DNA of 64,000 nt from a virus: positions 53,769-117,768 of the IMG/VR virus record IMGVR_UViG_3300042444_000045; one strand, 5' to 3'. How positions within the stretch are numbered: the first letter of the stretch is position 1; the number at the start of each line of letters is the position of its first letter. The notes beneath the pieces were generated by a model that made no database searches, had not been told where the DNA came from, and saw only the letters and a list, made by a program, of their open reading frames with translations. Shown piece after piece: positions 49,572-57,552 of the stretch. Made by a program: the position numbers and the translations under genes.

Positions 49572-50318
49572 ATGATTATGAATATGATTGGAAAAGAACT
49601 TAAAGTTAAGCACACAAACACTTATGCAAAATTCTCTATTCTACCTATGAACAGAGGTATTGACAGTAAGCATGTGCAGAAGATGATTACTAGTATCCGC
49701 AAGATGGGTGTTATTAGATGTGTTATTGCATGTACTACAAACATTATTGAGGGAGAAGAGAAAACTTACATTATTGATGGTCAGCATTTAGCTACTGCAT
49801 TAGAGAGAGAAGGTCAACCAATTCCTTACATTGAGATTACTGTTAACTCTGAAGAAGACTTAATTGAGAAGATGGCATATCTTAATAATTCATCTAAGTC
49901 TTGGGACTTGATGAACTATATCAATGCCTGGAAAATGATCCGTCCGGATTATATGAAGTTGTTCAAGTGGAAGAACATGTATGACATTGAGATTTCTATG
50001 TTAGCATGTATTGCTACTAACATGCCTTCAATTAGATTTGGTACACAACCTATTAAGAATGGTACATTTCAGATCAGCAATCCAAAAGCAGAAGATATGT
50101 GTAAAGCATTCAATGATATCTTCTTAAAAATTGGTATGGCTGATAGAGGTGTTAAGTTTCAGTTCTTGAATGCATTTATGCAGGCTTATAATCCAACTTA
50201 CAGTCATTCTAAAGTTATGGCTGCTATTGATAAGCACATGAAGACTGTTAAACTCATGTCCAGTGGAGATGAAACTGGTGTATATATTAGAAAACAAATA
50301 TTTAAACTTCCAAAGTAA
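49572..50318 (+). CDS. ParB/Srx-like domain protein
   Basis: 248 residues. FSILPMNRGIDSKHVQKMITSIRKMGVIRCVIAC and YIIDGQHLATALEREGQPIPYIEI show the ParB-N domain with its DGQH loop, a fold that binds nucleotides and, in phage members, can nick DNA or modify proteins. The second half is helical. The stop shares a base with the helicase start, so they may act together. Start could be 49572 or the next ATG. Confidence 0.75.
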   Translation: MIMNMIGKELKVKHTNTYAKFSILPMNRGIDSKHVQKMITSIRKMGVIRCVIACTTNIIEGEEKTYIIDGQHLATALEREGQPIPYIEITVNSEEDLIEKMAYLNNSSKSWDLMNYINAWKMIRPDYMKLFKWKNMYDIEISMLACIATNMPSIRFGTQPIKNGTFQISNPKAEDMCKAFNDIFLKIGMADRGVKFQFLNAFMQAYNPTYSHSKVMAAIDKHMKTVKLMSSGDETGVYIRKQIFKLPK

Positions 50319-51409
50319 TGACAAGAGAAGAGATTCAAGAAGAAGCATTAAAAGCAACAGAAGGGAGGCGGAAATGTTCCGTAGTATTAGGCACAGGGGT
50401 CGGTAAGACCCTTGTTGGCCTATTACATATTGAGAAGAATACTAGTGAGCTACATAATGTACTAGTAATAGCTCCTAAGAAATCTATCTTTCAGTCTTGG
50501 TCTGATGATGCTGTAAAGTTTGGTAAACAAGATTTGTTAAAGAGAATTACTTTCTCTACATACATTGGTCTACCTAAGCGTGATCCAAATGAGTATGACT
50601 ACATCTATCTTGACGAGTGCCATTCACTTCTTGACTCTCATAGAGTTTTCCTTGATGTGTATAAAGGTGGAATCCTGGGTTTAACTGGGACTCCACCCAA
50701 GCACAGGAGTTCTGAGAAGGGTATGATGGTATCACAGTTCTGTCCTGTAGTTTATACTTTTAAAGCTGATGATGCAATTGATAATGGTATTATTAATGAT
50801 TACCAAATCATTGTACATGAGCTCAAATTAGATGAGTGTAAGAATTATCAGGTACAGATGAAGACTAAGTCTTTTGTTACCTCAGAGAAACAAAACTATC
50901 AGTACTGGGGTAATAGAATAGATATTGGAGCTGGGCCTATTCAGATGCTCAGAGTTATGCGGATGAAGGCTATGATGGAGTATCCAAGTAAGGAGAAGTA
51001 TACTAAGAAGTTAATGGAAAGCATTAACACTAAGTGTATTGTCTTTGCTAATACTCAAGAACAGGCCGACAGACTTTGTAGGTTTAGTTATCACAGTGGT
51101 AATCCTAACTCTGAGGAAAATCTAAATGCTTTTAAGGAGGGTAGGATGAATAAACTATCATGTGTACTGCAGTTGAATGAGGGTATTAACATACCAGAAC
51201 TGAGACAAGGTATTATCATGCATGCTTATGGTAATGAAAGAAAGGCCAGCCAGAGAATTGGTAGGTTACTCCGTTTGAATCCTGATGAGAAGGCTATTGT
51301 ACATATACTGTGTTACATGAACACAGTAGATGAGAAATGGGTAAAAGATGCATTAGAGTCCTTTGACCAGAGCAAGATAGTGTGGAGAGAATATGATGTA
51401 AAATCTTAA
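50318..51409 (+). CDS. SF2 helicase (SNF2/DEAD-like)
   Basis: 363 residues, all superfamily 2 motifs in order: Walker A VLGTGVGKT (residues 23-31), DECH (99-102), TGTPP (123-127), CIVFANTQEQADRL (240-253) and SQRIGRLLR (311-319) for motif VI. Short for an SF2 helicase, so it has only the motor core. Likely unwinds or moves along DNA or RNA in replication or late gene control. Close relatives are known in crAss-like phages. Confidence 0.9.
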   Translation: MTREEIQEEALKATEGRRKCSVVLGTGVGKTLVGLLHIEKNTSELHNVLVIAPKKSIFQSWSDDAVKFGKQDLLKRITFSTYIGLPKRDPNEYDYIYLDECHSLLDSHRVFLDVYKGGILGLTGTPPKHRSSEKGMMVSQFCPVVYTFKADDAIDNGIINDYQIIVHELKLDECKNYQVQMKTKSFVTSEKQNYQYWGNRIDIGAGPIQMLRVMRMKAMMEYPSKEKYTKKLMESINTKCIVFANTQEQADRLCRFSYHSGNPNSEENLNAFKEGRMNKLSCVLQLNEGINIPELRQGIIMHAYGNERKASQRIGRLLRLNPDEKAIVHILCYMNTVDEKWVKDALESFDQSKIVWREYDVKS

Positions 51410-51418
51410 TTTAGTAGA

Positions 51419-51673
51419 ATGGAACTACCTGATGATCATAAGTTGATATTATTTAATGATGATGAGCATAGCTTTGCATATGTTATGGCTTGTCTCATAA
51501 AGTTCTGTGGTCATGAGCCACAACAAGCTGAACAATGTGCTTTAGTAGCTGATCTAGCAGGTCAATGTACCATAAAGCACGGTTGTTGGGCACAGATTTC
51601 TACAATGCTAGAGTTTCTACAGGGTGTAGGTCTAAATGTCAAAATGGAATCACATGAAGGTGATATGCATTGA
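51419..51673 (+). CDS. ClpS-like N-degron adaptor
   Basis: 84 residues with the ClpS plan: KLILFNDDEHSFAYVMACLIKF, NDD at 13-15, followed by helices and a conserved-looking end (LEFLQGVGLNVKMES). In cellular ClpS the Asn-Asp pair and a later His bind the N-degron amino group. Here the His position (in the xLxG turn) reads Asp45, so specificity may be changed. It might redirect the host ClpAP/ClpCP protease. Moderately confident; no structural check made. Confidence 0.65.
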   Translation: MELPDDHKLILFNDDEHSFAYVMACLIKFCGHEPQQAEQCALVADLAGQCTIKHGCWAQISTMLEFLQGVGLNVKMESHEGDMH

Positions 51674-51923
51674 TAGCAGTAATAGACCTGCTAAGATTCC
51701 AATTGAACAGTGGATCAAACAAGGAGAAACTTATACTATTATCAAAATAGTAAAAATGGGACTACAGGATGGCAGATATGGTGTGCTTCTTAAAGAAGTA
51801 CAAATGTCTGCTGACTGTTTTCCATATGAGTACTATGATGCTGATAGATTTATTCCTCTAGATACCAGAGTTCTTAATATGGAAGAAGAAACAGTTAAAG
51901 AAGCTGACTTAGAATTAATTTAA
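51654..51923 (+). CDS. Small protein of unknown function
   Basis: 89 residues from the ATG at 51654, which overlaps the ClpS-like stop by 20 bases. The core (AKIPIEQWIKQGETYTIIKIVKM) is SH3-like and followed by ADCFPYEYYDADRFIPLD. Function unknown. Confidence 0.65.
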   Translation: MKVICIDSSNRPAKIPIEQWIKQGETYTIIKIVKMGLQDGRYGVLLKEVQMSADCFPYEYYDADRFIPLDTRVLNMEEETVKEADLELI

Positions 51924-51925
51924 TT

Positions 51926-52360
51926 ATGGAAGATTATACAAAGGAGGAAGTTCTAAAAGAACTTAGTTCTTTAGACCAAAAGACCCGTAAGAGAAATGTT
52001 GTTGACCAAAGAAGCTACTTAATTGGTATTCTACACCAAAAATTTGGTCTATCAGAACATGCAATTGCAAAATTAACAGGACTTAAAAGAGAAAAAGTAA
52101 ACTACAATAGAAGGTTACCGGTTCAATTTAAAGATGATGCTGCATATAAAAAAAATGTATATGTATATGCTCAATTGTTTCCTTTTGACTTTAGTAAAAG
52201 TTATGCTATTAAATCACAAAGACAGAAAACAATACAAATAACTGTTGATGATAAACTATTTAAAAAGTTGACTCTAGTTAGAGACTTATTTGGGCACAAA
52301 GATGTTAGAACTACAGTTGCACATTTACTTGAAAAATCTATGAAATTATGGGCAGAATGA
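51926..52360 (+). CDS. Helix-turn-helix DNA-binding protein
   Basis: 144 residues. Residues about 28-52 (RSYLIGILHQKFGLSEHAIAKLTGLKREKVNYN) form a helix-turn-helix, the second helix a sigma/LuxR-like reader. A later QKTIQITVDDKLFKKLTLVRDLFG segment may be a ribbon-helix-helix dimer arm. Candidate regulator of early or middle genes. Overlaps its neighbour by 4 bases. Confidence 0.7.
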   Translation: MEDYTKEEVLKELSSLDQKTRKRNVVDQRSYLIGILHQKFGLSEHAIAKLTGLKREKVNYNRRLPVQFKDDAAYKKNVYVYAQLFPFDFSKSYAIKSQRQKTIQITVDDKLFKKLTLVRDLFGHKDVRTTVAHLLEKSMKLWAE

Positions 52361-52611
52361 AAGAAATATACATGCGTGTCATGCATGAAAATAATGGTCA
52401 GGTTCCAGAAGAAATGACTATTGCAGATATGGCTCACATGAAAGAATTAGAAATTTATAATTGGGAAGAGTATGAAAGAGAACAAGAGAAAATTAGAGTA
52501 TTCAGAAGTAAACAAGAGAATTCAAGAGAGATTGTCAAAGTTGCACAAACAAGAGAATACTGGGAAAAAGAACTCTATGCGGGTAAAATTAGGAGACTTA
52601 AAAAGGATTAA
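52357..52611 (+). CDS. Small charged helical protein
   Basis: 84 residues from the ATG at 52357 (ATGA overlap with the regulator). Very rich in Glu, Lys and Arg (EEYEREQEKIRVFRSKQENSRE). May be a coiled coil. Function unknown. Confidence 0.6.
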   Translation: MKEIYMRVMHENNGQVPEEMTIADMAHMKELEIYNWEEYEREQEKIRVFRSKQENSREIVKVAQTREYWEKELYAGKIRRLKKD

Positions 52612-52613
52612 CA

Positions 52614-52811
52614 ATGAAGAAGGTGACTAGTAGAAGTTTGAATAATATGGTTGTGCTCTCCATGGGTATGATTATAGGTATGTTTGTAATAGGTCTTACA
52701 AAGCCTAGGTACAACAAAGTTAAGACTGTTTATACTTATGTAAAGGTTCCGGATTGGAGTTCTGAGAAGAATCCTAGAAAGATTGCATACTATGAGCACC
52801 TGGCAAGATGA
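52614..52811 (+). CDS. Small membrane protein
   Basis: 65 residues: one membrane segment (MVVLSMGMIIGMFVIGL) and a basic polar end (KVPDWSSEKNPRKIAYY). First of several membrane genes at 52.6-53.8 kb. Confidence 0.6.
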   Translation: MKKVTSRSLNNMVVLSMGMIIGMFVIGLTKPRYNKVKTVYTYVKVPDWSSEKNPRKIAYYEHLAR

Positions 52812-53008
52812 AACACTTTATTAAATATACCTTGGTATGGATAAGCCAAAACTTGTCCATACCTTTTTGGATGGTGGGTCATGTACACTTAAGTGTAAAT
52901 GTCTATCAAGACATACATGAAATACTTATGTCCTTGGGTATGAATATAATTGTGGCAGTAGGATTTATTATTGATTATAAAGATTCAAAAAATGATAACA
53001 ATATTTAG
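52808..53008 (+). CDS. Small membrane protein
   Basis: 66 residues with two weak hydrophobic regions (YTLVWISQNLSIPFWMV and ILMSLGMNIIVAVGFII). It overlaps the preceding gene by 4 bases. Function unknown. Confidence 0.6.
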   Translation: MKHFIKYTLVWISQNLSIPFWMVGHVHLSVNVYQDIHEILMSLGMNIIVAVGFIIDYKDSKNDNNI

Positions 53009-53024
53009 AGGAGCATATTTGCTT

Positions 53025-53381
53025 ATGTTAAGTTACAATCCCTGTGATGTATTTACTTACTTTAATGTAGAAGGAACTCATGGTCTTAATATTATAGACT
53101 GTGAAGCACACCCAAACACAACAGATAGTGCATACATAGCAGGTTGGAGTAATTTTATACCTAAAGAATCTGGTGAGTATACAGATGATGACCCAAGATT
53201 TGTGTTTATTAATCTTTCAAGATGTACAGATTCAGTCAGTACTTTTGGATTGATAATGCATGAGTTAATGCATCAATCATTTGCATTACATAACTTTGAT
53301 GTAGATAAAGAAGAAGAAATTATTACATGGGCAGAAGAAGAAGCTTATGAAGTATTTAAAATTGTTCAAAATGAAAAATAA
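53025..53381 (+). CDS. Small HExxH metallopeptidase-like protein
   Basis: 118 residues from the ATG at 53025, which follows a GAGGAG purine run; upstream starts would overlap the previous gene. HELMHQSFALH (79-89) is an HExxH zinc motif with a third His six residues on, where metzincins keep Gly and His. An acidic helix (EEEIITWAEEEAYEV) follows and might give an alternative ligand. A small zinc peptidase is plausible; substrate unknown. Confidence 0.6.
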   Translation: MLSYNPCDVFTYFNVEGTHGLNIIDCEAHPNTTDSAYIAGWSNFIPKESGEYTDDDPRFVFINLSRCTDSVSTFGLIMHELMHQSFALHNFDVDKEEEIITWAEEEAYEVFKIVQNEK

Positions 53382-53574
53382 AGCAGGAGTAGTTCTAATA
53401 ACATTACTACCAATTATATTATGGGGATTAGCCCTTTTTGGAGAAATTAGATGCATATACAAAATGTGTACATGCAATTGGGAACCGGTTGGTAAAGCTG
53501 AGATAGTTTATACTGTAGGTACATTTACAGGTGCAGGCGTTGTAATTGGATATCTTAATATTGAAGATAAGTGA
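53371..53574 (+). CDS. Small membrane protein
   Basis: 67 residues from the ATG at 53371 (overlaps the preceding stop by 11 bases). Segment AGVVLITLLPIILWGLALFG, then IRCIYKMCTCNW, then a second hydrophobic part (TVGTFTGAGVVIGYL). Function unknown. Confidence 0.6.
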   Translation: MKNKAGVVLITLLPIILWGLALFGEIRCIYKMCTCNWEPVGKAEIVYTVGTFTGAGVVIGYLNIEDK

Positions 53575-53596
53575 AAACCTTTAAACAACAAGAACA

Positions 53597-53719
53597 ATGA
53601 AACTAAACAAAGACGACCGTAGAGAGGAGATGAATGGTTATGGAACTATAATCCTAGCAGGAGTATTATCATTAGTATTTATTGGTGTGCTACTATGTGC
53701 ACTTTTTAATTTATTTTAA
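53597..53719 (+). CDS. Very small membrane protein
   Basis: 40 residues: polar start (MKLNKDDRREEMNGYG) and one membrane segment (TIILAGVLSLVFIGVLLCALF). Sits between two other tiny membrane genes with one-base spacing. Confidence 0.6.
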   Translation: MKLNKDDRREEMNGYGTIILAGVLSLVFIGVLLCALFNLF

Positions 53720-53720
53720 C

Positions 53721-53810
53721 ATGGAAAACTATCCAAAATGGGTAAACAATCTTGTTTACTTTTTAGCCGGAATTGGCTTTGGTCATATTTTATTTAATTT
53801 TATACTCTAA
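53721..53810 (+). CDS. Very small membrane protein
   Basis: 29 residues (MENYPKWVNNLVYFLAGIGF, GHILFNFIL). A single hydrophobic segment. The one-base gap after the previous stop and the close spacing after it support translation; too short for certainty. Confidence 0.5.
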   Translation: MENYPKWVNNLVYFLAGIGFGHILFNFIL

Positions 53811-53813
53811 GTT

Positions 53814-54005
53814 ATGCCTGATTTAACAATGTGTGAGGGTGCTGATTGTCCATTAAGGGAGACATGCTATAGATATAAAGCTACAGAAAGTGAATTTAGA
53901 CAGTCATATTTCTCTGATCTGCCTTATAATAAAGAAGAAGAGAAATGTGATTATTATTTTCCAACTAAACTTATGGACAATGGGAAAAATAATACTAGAA
54001 TTTGA
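53814..54005 (+). CDS. Small cysteine-rich protein
   Basis: 63 residues: CEGADCPLRETC near the start, then CDYYF. A cysteine cluster of this spacing fits a zinc or iron site. It overlaps the next gene by 26 bases. Function unknown. Confidence 0.65.
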   Translation: MPDLTMCEGADCPLRETCYRYKATESEFRQSYFSDLPYNKEEEKCDYYFPTKLMDNGKNNTRI

Positions 54006-54216
54006 CTCTTCTGAGGAAAAAGATGATGCTAGAACAGCACTAGATGCCTATAAATGGAGAGGTGTTGCTTGGGATCTTGATCAAGAACTTAGAAAGGTTG
54101 TTAAGTATGGACGTATTGATAACAGAGAAGCTACTACAGAAGAAATTGAAGCTGCTGAAAAAATGAGAGAAGAATTAAGAAGGATCTTAGAAGATTATAA
54201 CCTAAACCTAGAATGA
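53980..54216 (+). CDS. Small acidic/basic helical protein
   Basis: 78 residues from the ATG at 53980 (MGKIILEFDSSEEKDDAR), far better placed than longer readings that run through the previous gene. Contains RTALDAYKWRGVAWDLDQELRK and a helical Glu-rich end. Function unknown. Confidence 0.65.
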   Translation: MGKIILEFDSSEEKDDARTALDAYKWRGVAWDLDQELRKVVKYGRIDNREATTEEIEAAEKMREELRRILEDYNLNLE

Positions 54217-54395
54217 TGAGTGTAAATAAGAAAGACTACAAGATTGTAGAAGTAACACATGGTTTTCAAACCAAGTATGCTGTAAAGAAGAAAGTTTTCT
54301 GGATCTTCTGGAAAACAGTAAAGAACAATGCAGGATTTGATATAGAGTATGATACTAAGAGAGCAGCTCAGTCATATATCAATTTCCTAAAGTGA
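54213..54395 (+). CDS. Small basic protein
   Basis: 60 residues, Lys-rich, with KKKVFWIFWKTVKNNAGFD. The ATG overlaps the preceding stop. Possibly membrane-peripheral. Function unknown. Confidence 0.6.
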   Translation: MMSVNKKDYKIVEVTHGFQTKYAVKKKVFWIFWKTVKNNAGFDIEYDTKRAAQSYINFLK

Positions 54396-54441
54396 CCAAT
54401 TCTACAGAAATGTTAGGAAAAGTGCAGCGGATTAAGAAATT

Positions 54442-55311
54442 ATGAGTGTTGTAGAAGAAGTCACTAGAAAAAGTATGATTATTAGACCAAGTGGGAGGAG
54501 CACTGATTACATTGCTCCTTCTTTTGGTCATGGCTGTTTGTATAACTGTACTTACTGTTATATGAAGAGACATAAGCCGGAAGGATTGACCATAGCTAAG
54601 AATACTATGGATATCCTGACAGAAATCAATTCCCATGCATTCTTTGCAGATGTAGAGAAACCAAATCAAACTGGAGATTACATTACATATGATATCAGTT
54701 GTAATGAGGACTTTGCTCTACATGCTAAGTATCATGACTGGGAAACAATCTTTAAGTTCTTTAGAGATCATCCACTTGCTATGGGTTCATTTGCTACTAA
54801 GTATGTGAATAGAGATCTACTTGCACTTAATCCTGAGGGTAAAGTTAGAATTAGATTTAGTCTAATGCCAGTTGATTTGCAGAGGGTTCTTGAACCTCAT
54901 ACAAGTAGTATTATTGAAAGACTCATGGCTATACCAATGTTTTTAAATGCTGGTTATGATGTGCACTTAAACTTTAGTCCTGTTATTGTACATGATAATT
55001 GGTTACAGCATTATATGAGCTTGTTTAACACTGTAGACAGAATAGCCAAAACACACGGCTGGGCTGATGATAGAGTTAAAGCTGAAGTAATCTTTTTAAC
55101 TCATAATGAAGAGAAGCATAGATACAATGTGGAACACAAGTTGCCAGGTGAAGAGTTTCTTTGGACACCTAAGATACAAGAAGGTAAGATATCTCAGTAT
55201 GGTGGTAGAAATGTAAGGTATGAGCATAATAGAAAGGCAGACTACATAAAACAGCTTATTCAAATACATGATGGAATCATTCCTTGGAATACCGTCAGAT
55301 ACATCTTTTAA
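54442..55311 (+). CDS. Spore-photoproduct-lyase-like radical SAM protein
   Basis: 289 residues. The radical-SAM cluster site C-x3-C-x2-C is at 32-39 (GCLYNCTYCY). After a spacer comes YDISCNED with Cys87, followed by a stretch ending FATKY. This order matches spore photoproduct lyase, in which a Cys some 45 residues after the cluster passes hydrogen to the repaired thymine. Members of this family occur in phages. It probably repairs UV-made thymine lesions in phage DNA. No C-terminal extension typical of bacterial enzymes is present. Confidence 0.75.
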   Translation: MSVVEEVTRKSMIIRPSGRSTDYIAPSFGHGCLYNCTYCYMKRHKPEGLTIAKNTMDILTEINSHAFFADVEKPNQTGDYITYDISCNEDFALHAKYHDWETIFKFFRDHPLAMGSFATKYVNRDLLALNPEGKVRIRFSLMPVDLQRVLEPHTSSIIERLMAIPMFLNAGYDVHLNFSPVIVHDNWLQHYMSLFNTVDRIAKTHGWADDRVKAEVIFLTHNEEKHRYNVEHKLPGEEFLWTPKIQEGKISQYGGRNVRYEHNRKADYIKQLIQIHDGIIPWNTVRYIF

Positions 55312-55312
55312 A

Positions 55313-55726
55313 ATGGAAAAGAAAATAATGGATGAAATGCTGGCATTGTCAGCAGATATTGCAAAAGAGCATTATGAATTGACAGATAATGTAGATAGAA
55401 ACTTAAACTATCTGTGGTATATGTACCATAAGGGTAGTAAAGTTGGGACATTCCGTCCTTTTGTATACATGGCAGAGTTACAACTGCTGAAGAGAATGGG
55501 CTACATTAATGATGCTGAGATAAAGAACATGATTGCAATGTTAGAATCTTCAGATGAAGAGAACCTACATATGGTTACTCTATCAATTAAGAGCTTTAGA
55601 GATCTAAGAATTCTAGAACATGGTGAGTATAGTAAGGTGAACCAGGTCTATTGGAAGATTGCCAAGGACTATCCACATGAAATACTTAACCATGAAGTAT
55701 TTATGCAGACAATGGCAGCTAAGTAA
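55313..55726 (+). CDS. Protein of unknown function
   Basis: 137 residues from the ATG at 55313, one base after the radical-SAM stop. Helical: EMLALSADIAKEHYELTDNVDRNLNYLWYMYHKG, and a second helix pair (MAELQLLKRMGYINDAEIKNMIAML). Its pairing with the repair-like gene is by position. Function unknown. Confidence 0.65.
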   Translation: MEKKIMDEMLALSADIAKEHYELTDNVDRNLNYLWYMYHKGSKVGTFRPFVYMAELQLLKRMGYINDAEIKNMIAMLESSDEENLHMVTLSIKSFRDLRILEHGEYSKVNQVYWKIAKDYPHEILNHEVFMQTMAAK

Positions 55727-55893
55727 TGGCAAATGTAGTAGTAGAACACATAGTAAAGGAAATAAGATTGGATAATAAGGACATAGAAATTATGAGTCCA
55801 AAAATTATAGCCGGTTATGTGATGTATAAGTACAAGTGTAGTCCTTATTTAGCTAAACAAATTGCTAAAAAATTAACAGATGACAGAAGGTGA
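55726..55893 (+). CDS. Very small protein
   Basis: 55 residues (MANVVVEHIVKEIRLDNKDI, then KIIAGYVMYKYKCSPYLAKQ). Its ATG overlaps the previous stop; its end overlaps the next start by 14 bases. The chain of overlaps supports translation. Function unknown. Confidence 0.55.
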   Translation: MANVVVEHIVKEIRLDNKDIEIMSPKIIAGYVMYKYKCSPYLAKQIAKKLTDDRR

Positions 55894-56131
55894 TTTAACA
55901 AGTCTTGGGTTTAATAAAGTAGAAATTAAACATGAAGACAGTCAAAATGGATATGATTACTACTATTATACCCTTGAGGTATTTAATGGTCTAACTCTTT
56001 GTTCAGTAGACAGTGACAGGATAGATGATGATGGTTGGGTTGTTACCAATATGGAGTGGCCCGAACAGTTTAAACTTCAAACTCCACTTGAGATTGTAAG
56101 TTTTCTTGAAAGTGTAGGCTACCAGAAGTAA
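55880..56131 (+). CDS. Small acidic protein
   Basis: 83 residues: IKHEDSQNGYDYYYYTLEVFNGLTLC and WPEQFKLQTPLEIVSFLESVG. Mixed alpha/beta; no family recognised. Confidence 0.6.
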   Translation: MTEGDLTSLGFNKVEIKHEDSQNGYDYYYYTLEVFNGLTLCSVDSDRIDDDGWVVTNMEWPEQFKLQTPLEIVSFLESVGYQK

Positions 56132-56153
56132 TAACACATTAAAGAATGAGAAT

Positions 56154-56525
56154 ATGTTTACTGTAAAATTAATTAAACGTGATGGTAAGTTAGTTTACCC
56201 TGATGATAAATCAAAATTGAACTATCAGATTTTCTTAGATAAACTATCTGATGGACAACAAGTTGAGGTGTTTATGGGACTCACATCAGATGATGGTTCT
56301 GTAGCACAATTAGCTAAAGTCCATGCTTGTATACGTGAGTTAGCCAAAGAATCCGGCTACACATTTGATGAAATGAAAACTATTATAAAGCAGCACTCTG
56401 GTCTGTGTTATGACGCAGATGGTGCTGAATACTGTAAGTCTTTTGCAGACTGTAGTAAAATGGAATTAGTACTAGCTATTGAAGCTTGTATACAAATAGG
56501 AAAGGAATTTAACATCAGTTTTTAG
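56154..56525 (+). CDS. Protein of unknown function
   Basis: 123 residues. LAKVHACIRELAKESGYTFDEMKTIIKQHSGLC and KSFADCSKMELVLAIEACIQIGKEF look like a paired helical domain seen in phage recombination accessory proteins; I cannot name it with confidence. It converges with a minus-strand gene over 11 bases. Confidence 0.6.
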   Translation: MFTVKLIKRDGKLVYPDDKSKLNYQIFLDKLSDGQQVEVFMGLTSDDGSVAQLAKVHACIRELAKESGYTFDEMKTIIKQHSGLCYDADGAEYCKSFADCSKMELVLAIEACIQIGKEFNISF

Positions 56526-56820
56526 TCTGATCATCAGGTACATCTACCTCTACATCAGCAAACTGATTATTTTCCACGGCTTGTCTTTCTATCTCTGCTA
56601 GTAAAAGAGTTAGTGTATAGAAAGACTGCTCCCAATGAGTCATATCTTTATAGTCTTTGTCCATCAGGCCCTTAAGAACTTCTTCTTTCTTATTATCAGG
56701 GTTATCAGACACTTTAAATAAGTAGAAGAGCACACTTTTTACCATGAAGTAAAAAGACTTATTAACCTGAACTGATACAAGAGCATCATCTTTGAGCTCC
56801 TTGACTGTAATTTTAGCCAT
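56515..56820 (-). CDS. Lone minus-strand gene in the plus block
   Basis: 101 residues from the ATG at 56820 (MAKITVKELKDDALVSV). Helical, with acidic end (FADVEVDVPDDQTKN). It overlaps the plus-strand gene end by 11 bases. The only minus-strand gene found right of 41.9 kb, so its control must differ from its neighbours. Function unknown. Confidence 0.65.
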   Translation of the reverse strand: MAKITVKELKDDALVSVQVNKSFYFMVKSVLFYLFKVSDNPDNKKEEVLKGLMDKDYKDMTHWEQSFYTLTLLLAEIERQAVENNQFADVEVDVPDDQTKN

Positions 56821-56844
56821 TGTAATACTTTTTAACAAATATAC

Positions 56845-57552
56845 ATGATTATGAGTAATATACTAGATATTGATGATTATAAACAAAAAATATTTAATAA
56901 ACTTGAACCTAGTGGTTGGGGTAGAGTTCTTAAACCTTTTATATTTAGTTTAGAATTTGAGAAGATTCTAACTGAACTATATAGTATGTCCAATAATGGA
57001 CAAAGGTTTACTCCTGTACTAAAAGATGTGTTTAGAGCATTTGAAGAATGCCCTTATGACGAATTGAAGGTTGTAATGGTTGGACAAGATCCTTATCCTA
57101 CACTAGGTGTAGCAGATGGTATTGCATTTAGTTGTGGTAAATCTGAAAAAGAACAACCCTCTCTAAGGTTTATGCTTGATGAAGTACAAAAGATGTACCC
57201 ATTCTATGATAGACCCTTAGACTTGAAAGTATGGGCTAATCAGGGCATACTCTTGCTTAATACAGCTCTTACAACTGAAGTTGGTAAGATTGGTAAACAC
57301 TATGAAATATGGGCTCCATTTACCGCATACTTATTTGATTACTTTAAGAACTTTCACCCGGGATTAGTTTATGTCTACATGGGTAAAAAATCTCAAGAGT
57401 GGGCAGACATGTGTGGAGAAAATTGTACTAAATTTATGGTTTCACATCCTGCAAGTGCTGCATATAACGGTAGCAAGTGGGATTCTAAAGGTGTCTTTCA
57501 AGAAGTATGGACCACAGTTAAACATTTATATAATTATTCAATTCACTGGTAA
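56845..57552 (+). CDS. ung: Uracil-DNA glycosylase (family 1)
   Basis: 235 residues. GQDPYP (80-85, catalytic Asp82), the short strand AFSCGKSEKEQPS, and the end motif HPASAAY (201-207, catalytic His201 in place of HPSP) define family 1 UDG. It removes uracil from DNA. Uracil glycosylase is a hallmark gene of many crAss-like phages. Start may be 56845 or two codons later. Confidence 0.93.
   Translation: MIMSNILDIDDYKQKIFNKLEPSGWGRVLKPFIFSLEFEKILTELYSMSNNGQRFTPVLKDVFRAFEECPYDELKVVMVGQDPYPTLGVADGIAFSCGKSEKEQPSLRFMLDEVQKMYPFYDRPLDLKVWANQGILLLNTALTTEVGKIGKHYEIWAPFTAYLFDYFKNFHPGLVYVYMGKKSQEWADMCGENCTKFMVSHPASAAYNGSKWDSKGVFQEVWTTVKHLYNYSIHW

Noticed and set aside
54411-54446. An 11-residue frame (MLGKVQRIKKL) ending on the ATG of the radical-SAM gene
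   Set aside because: It may be a coupled leader peptide, but it is too short to support as a gene from one sequence.
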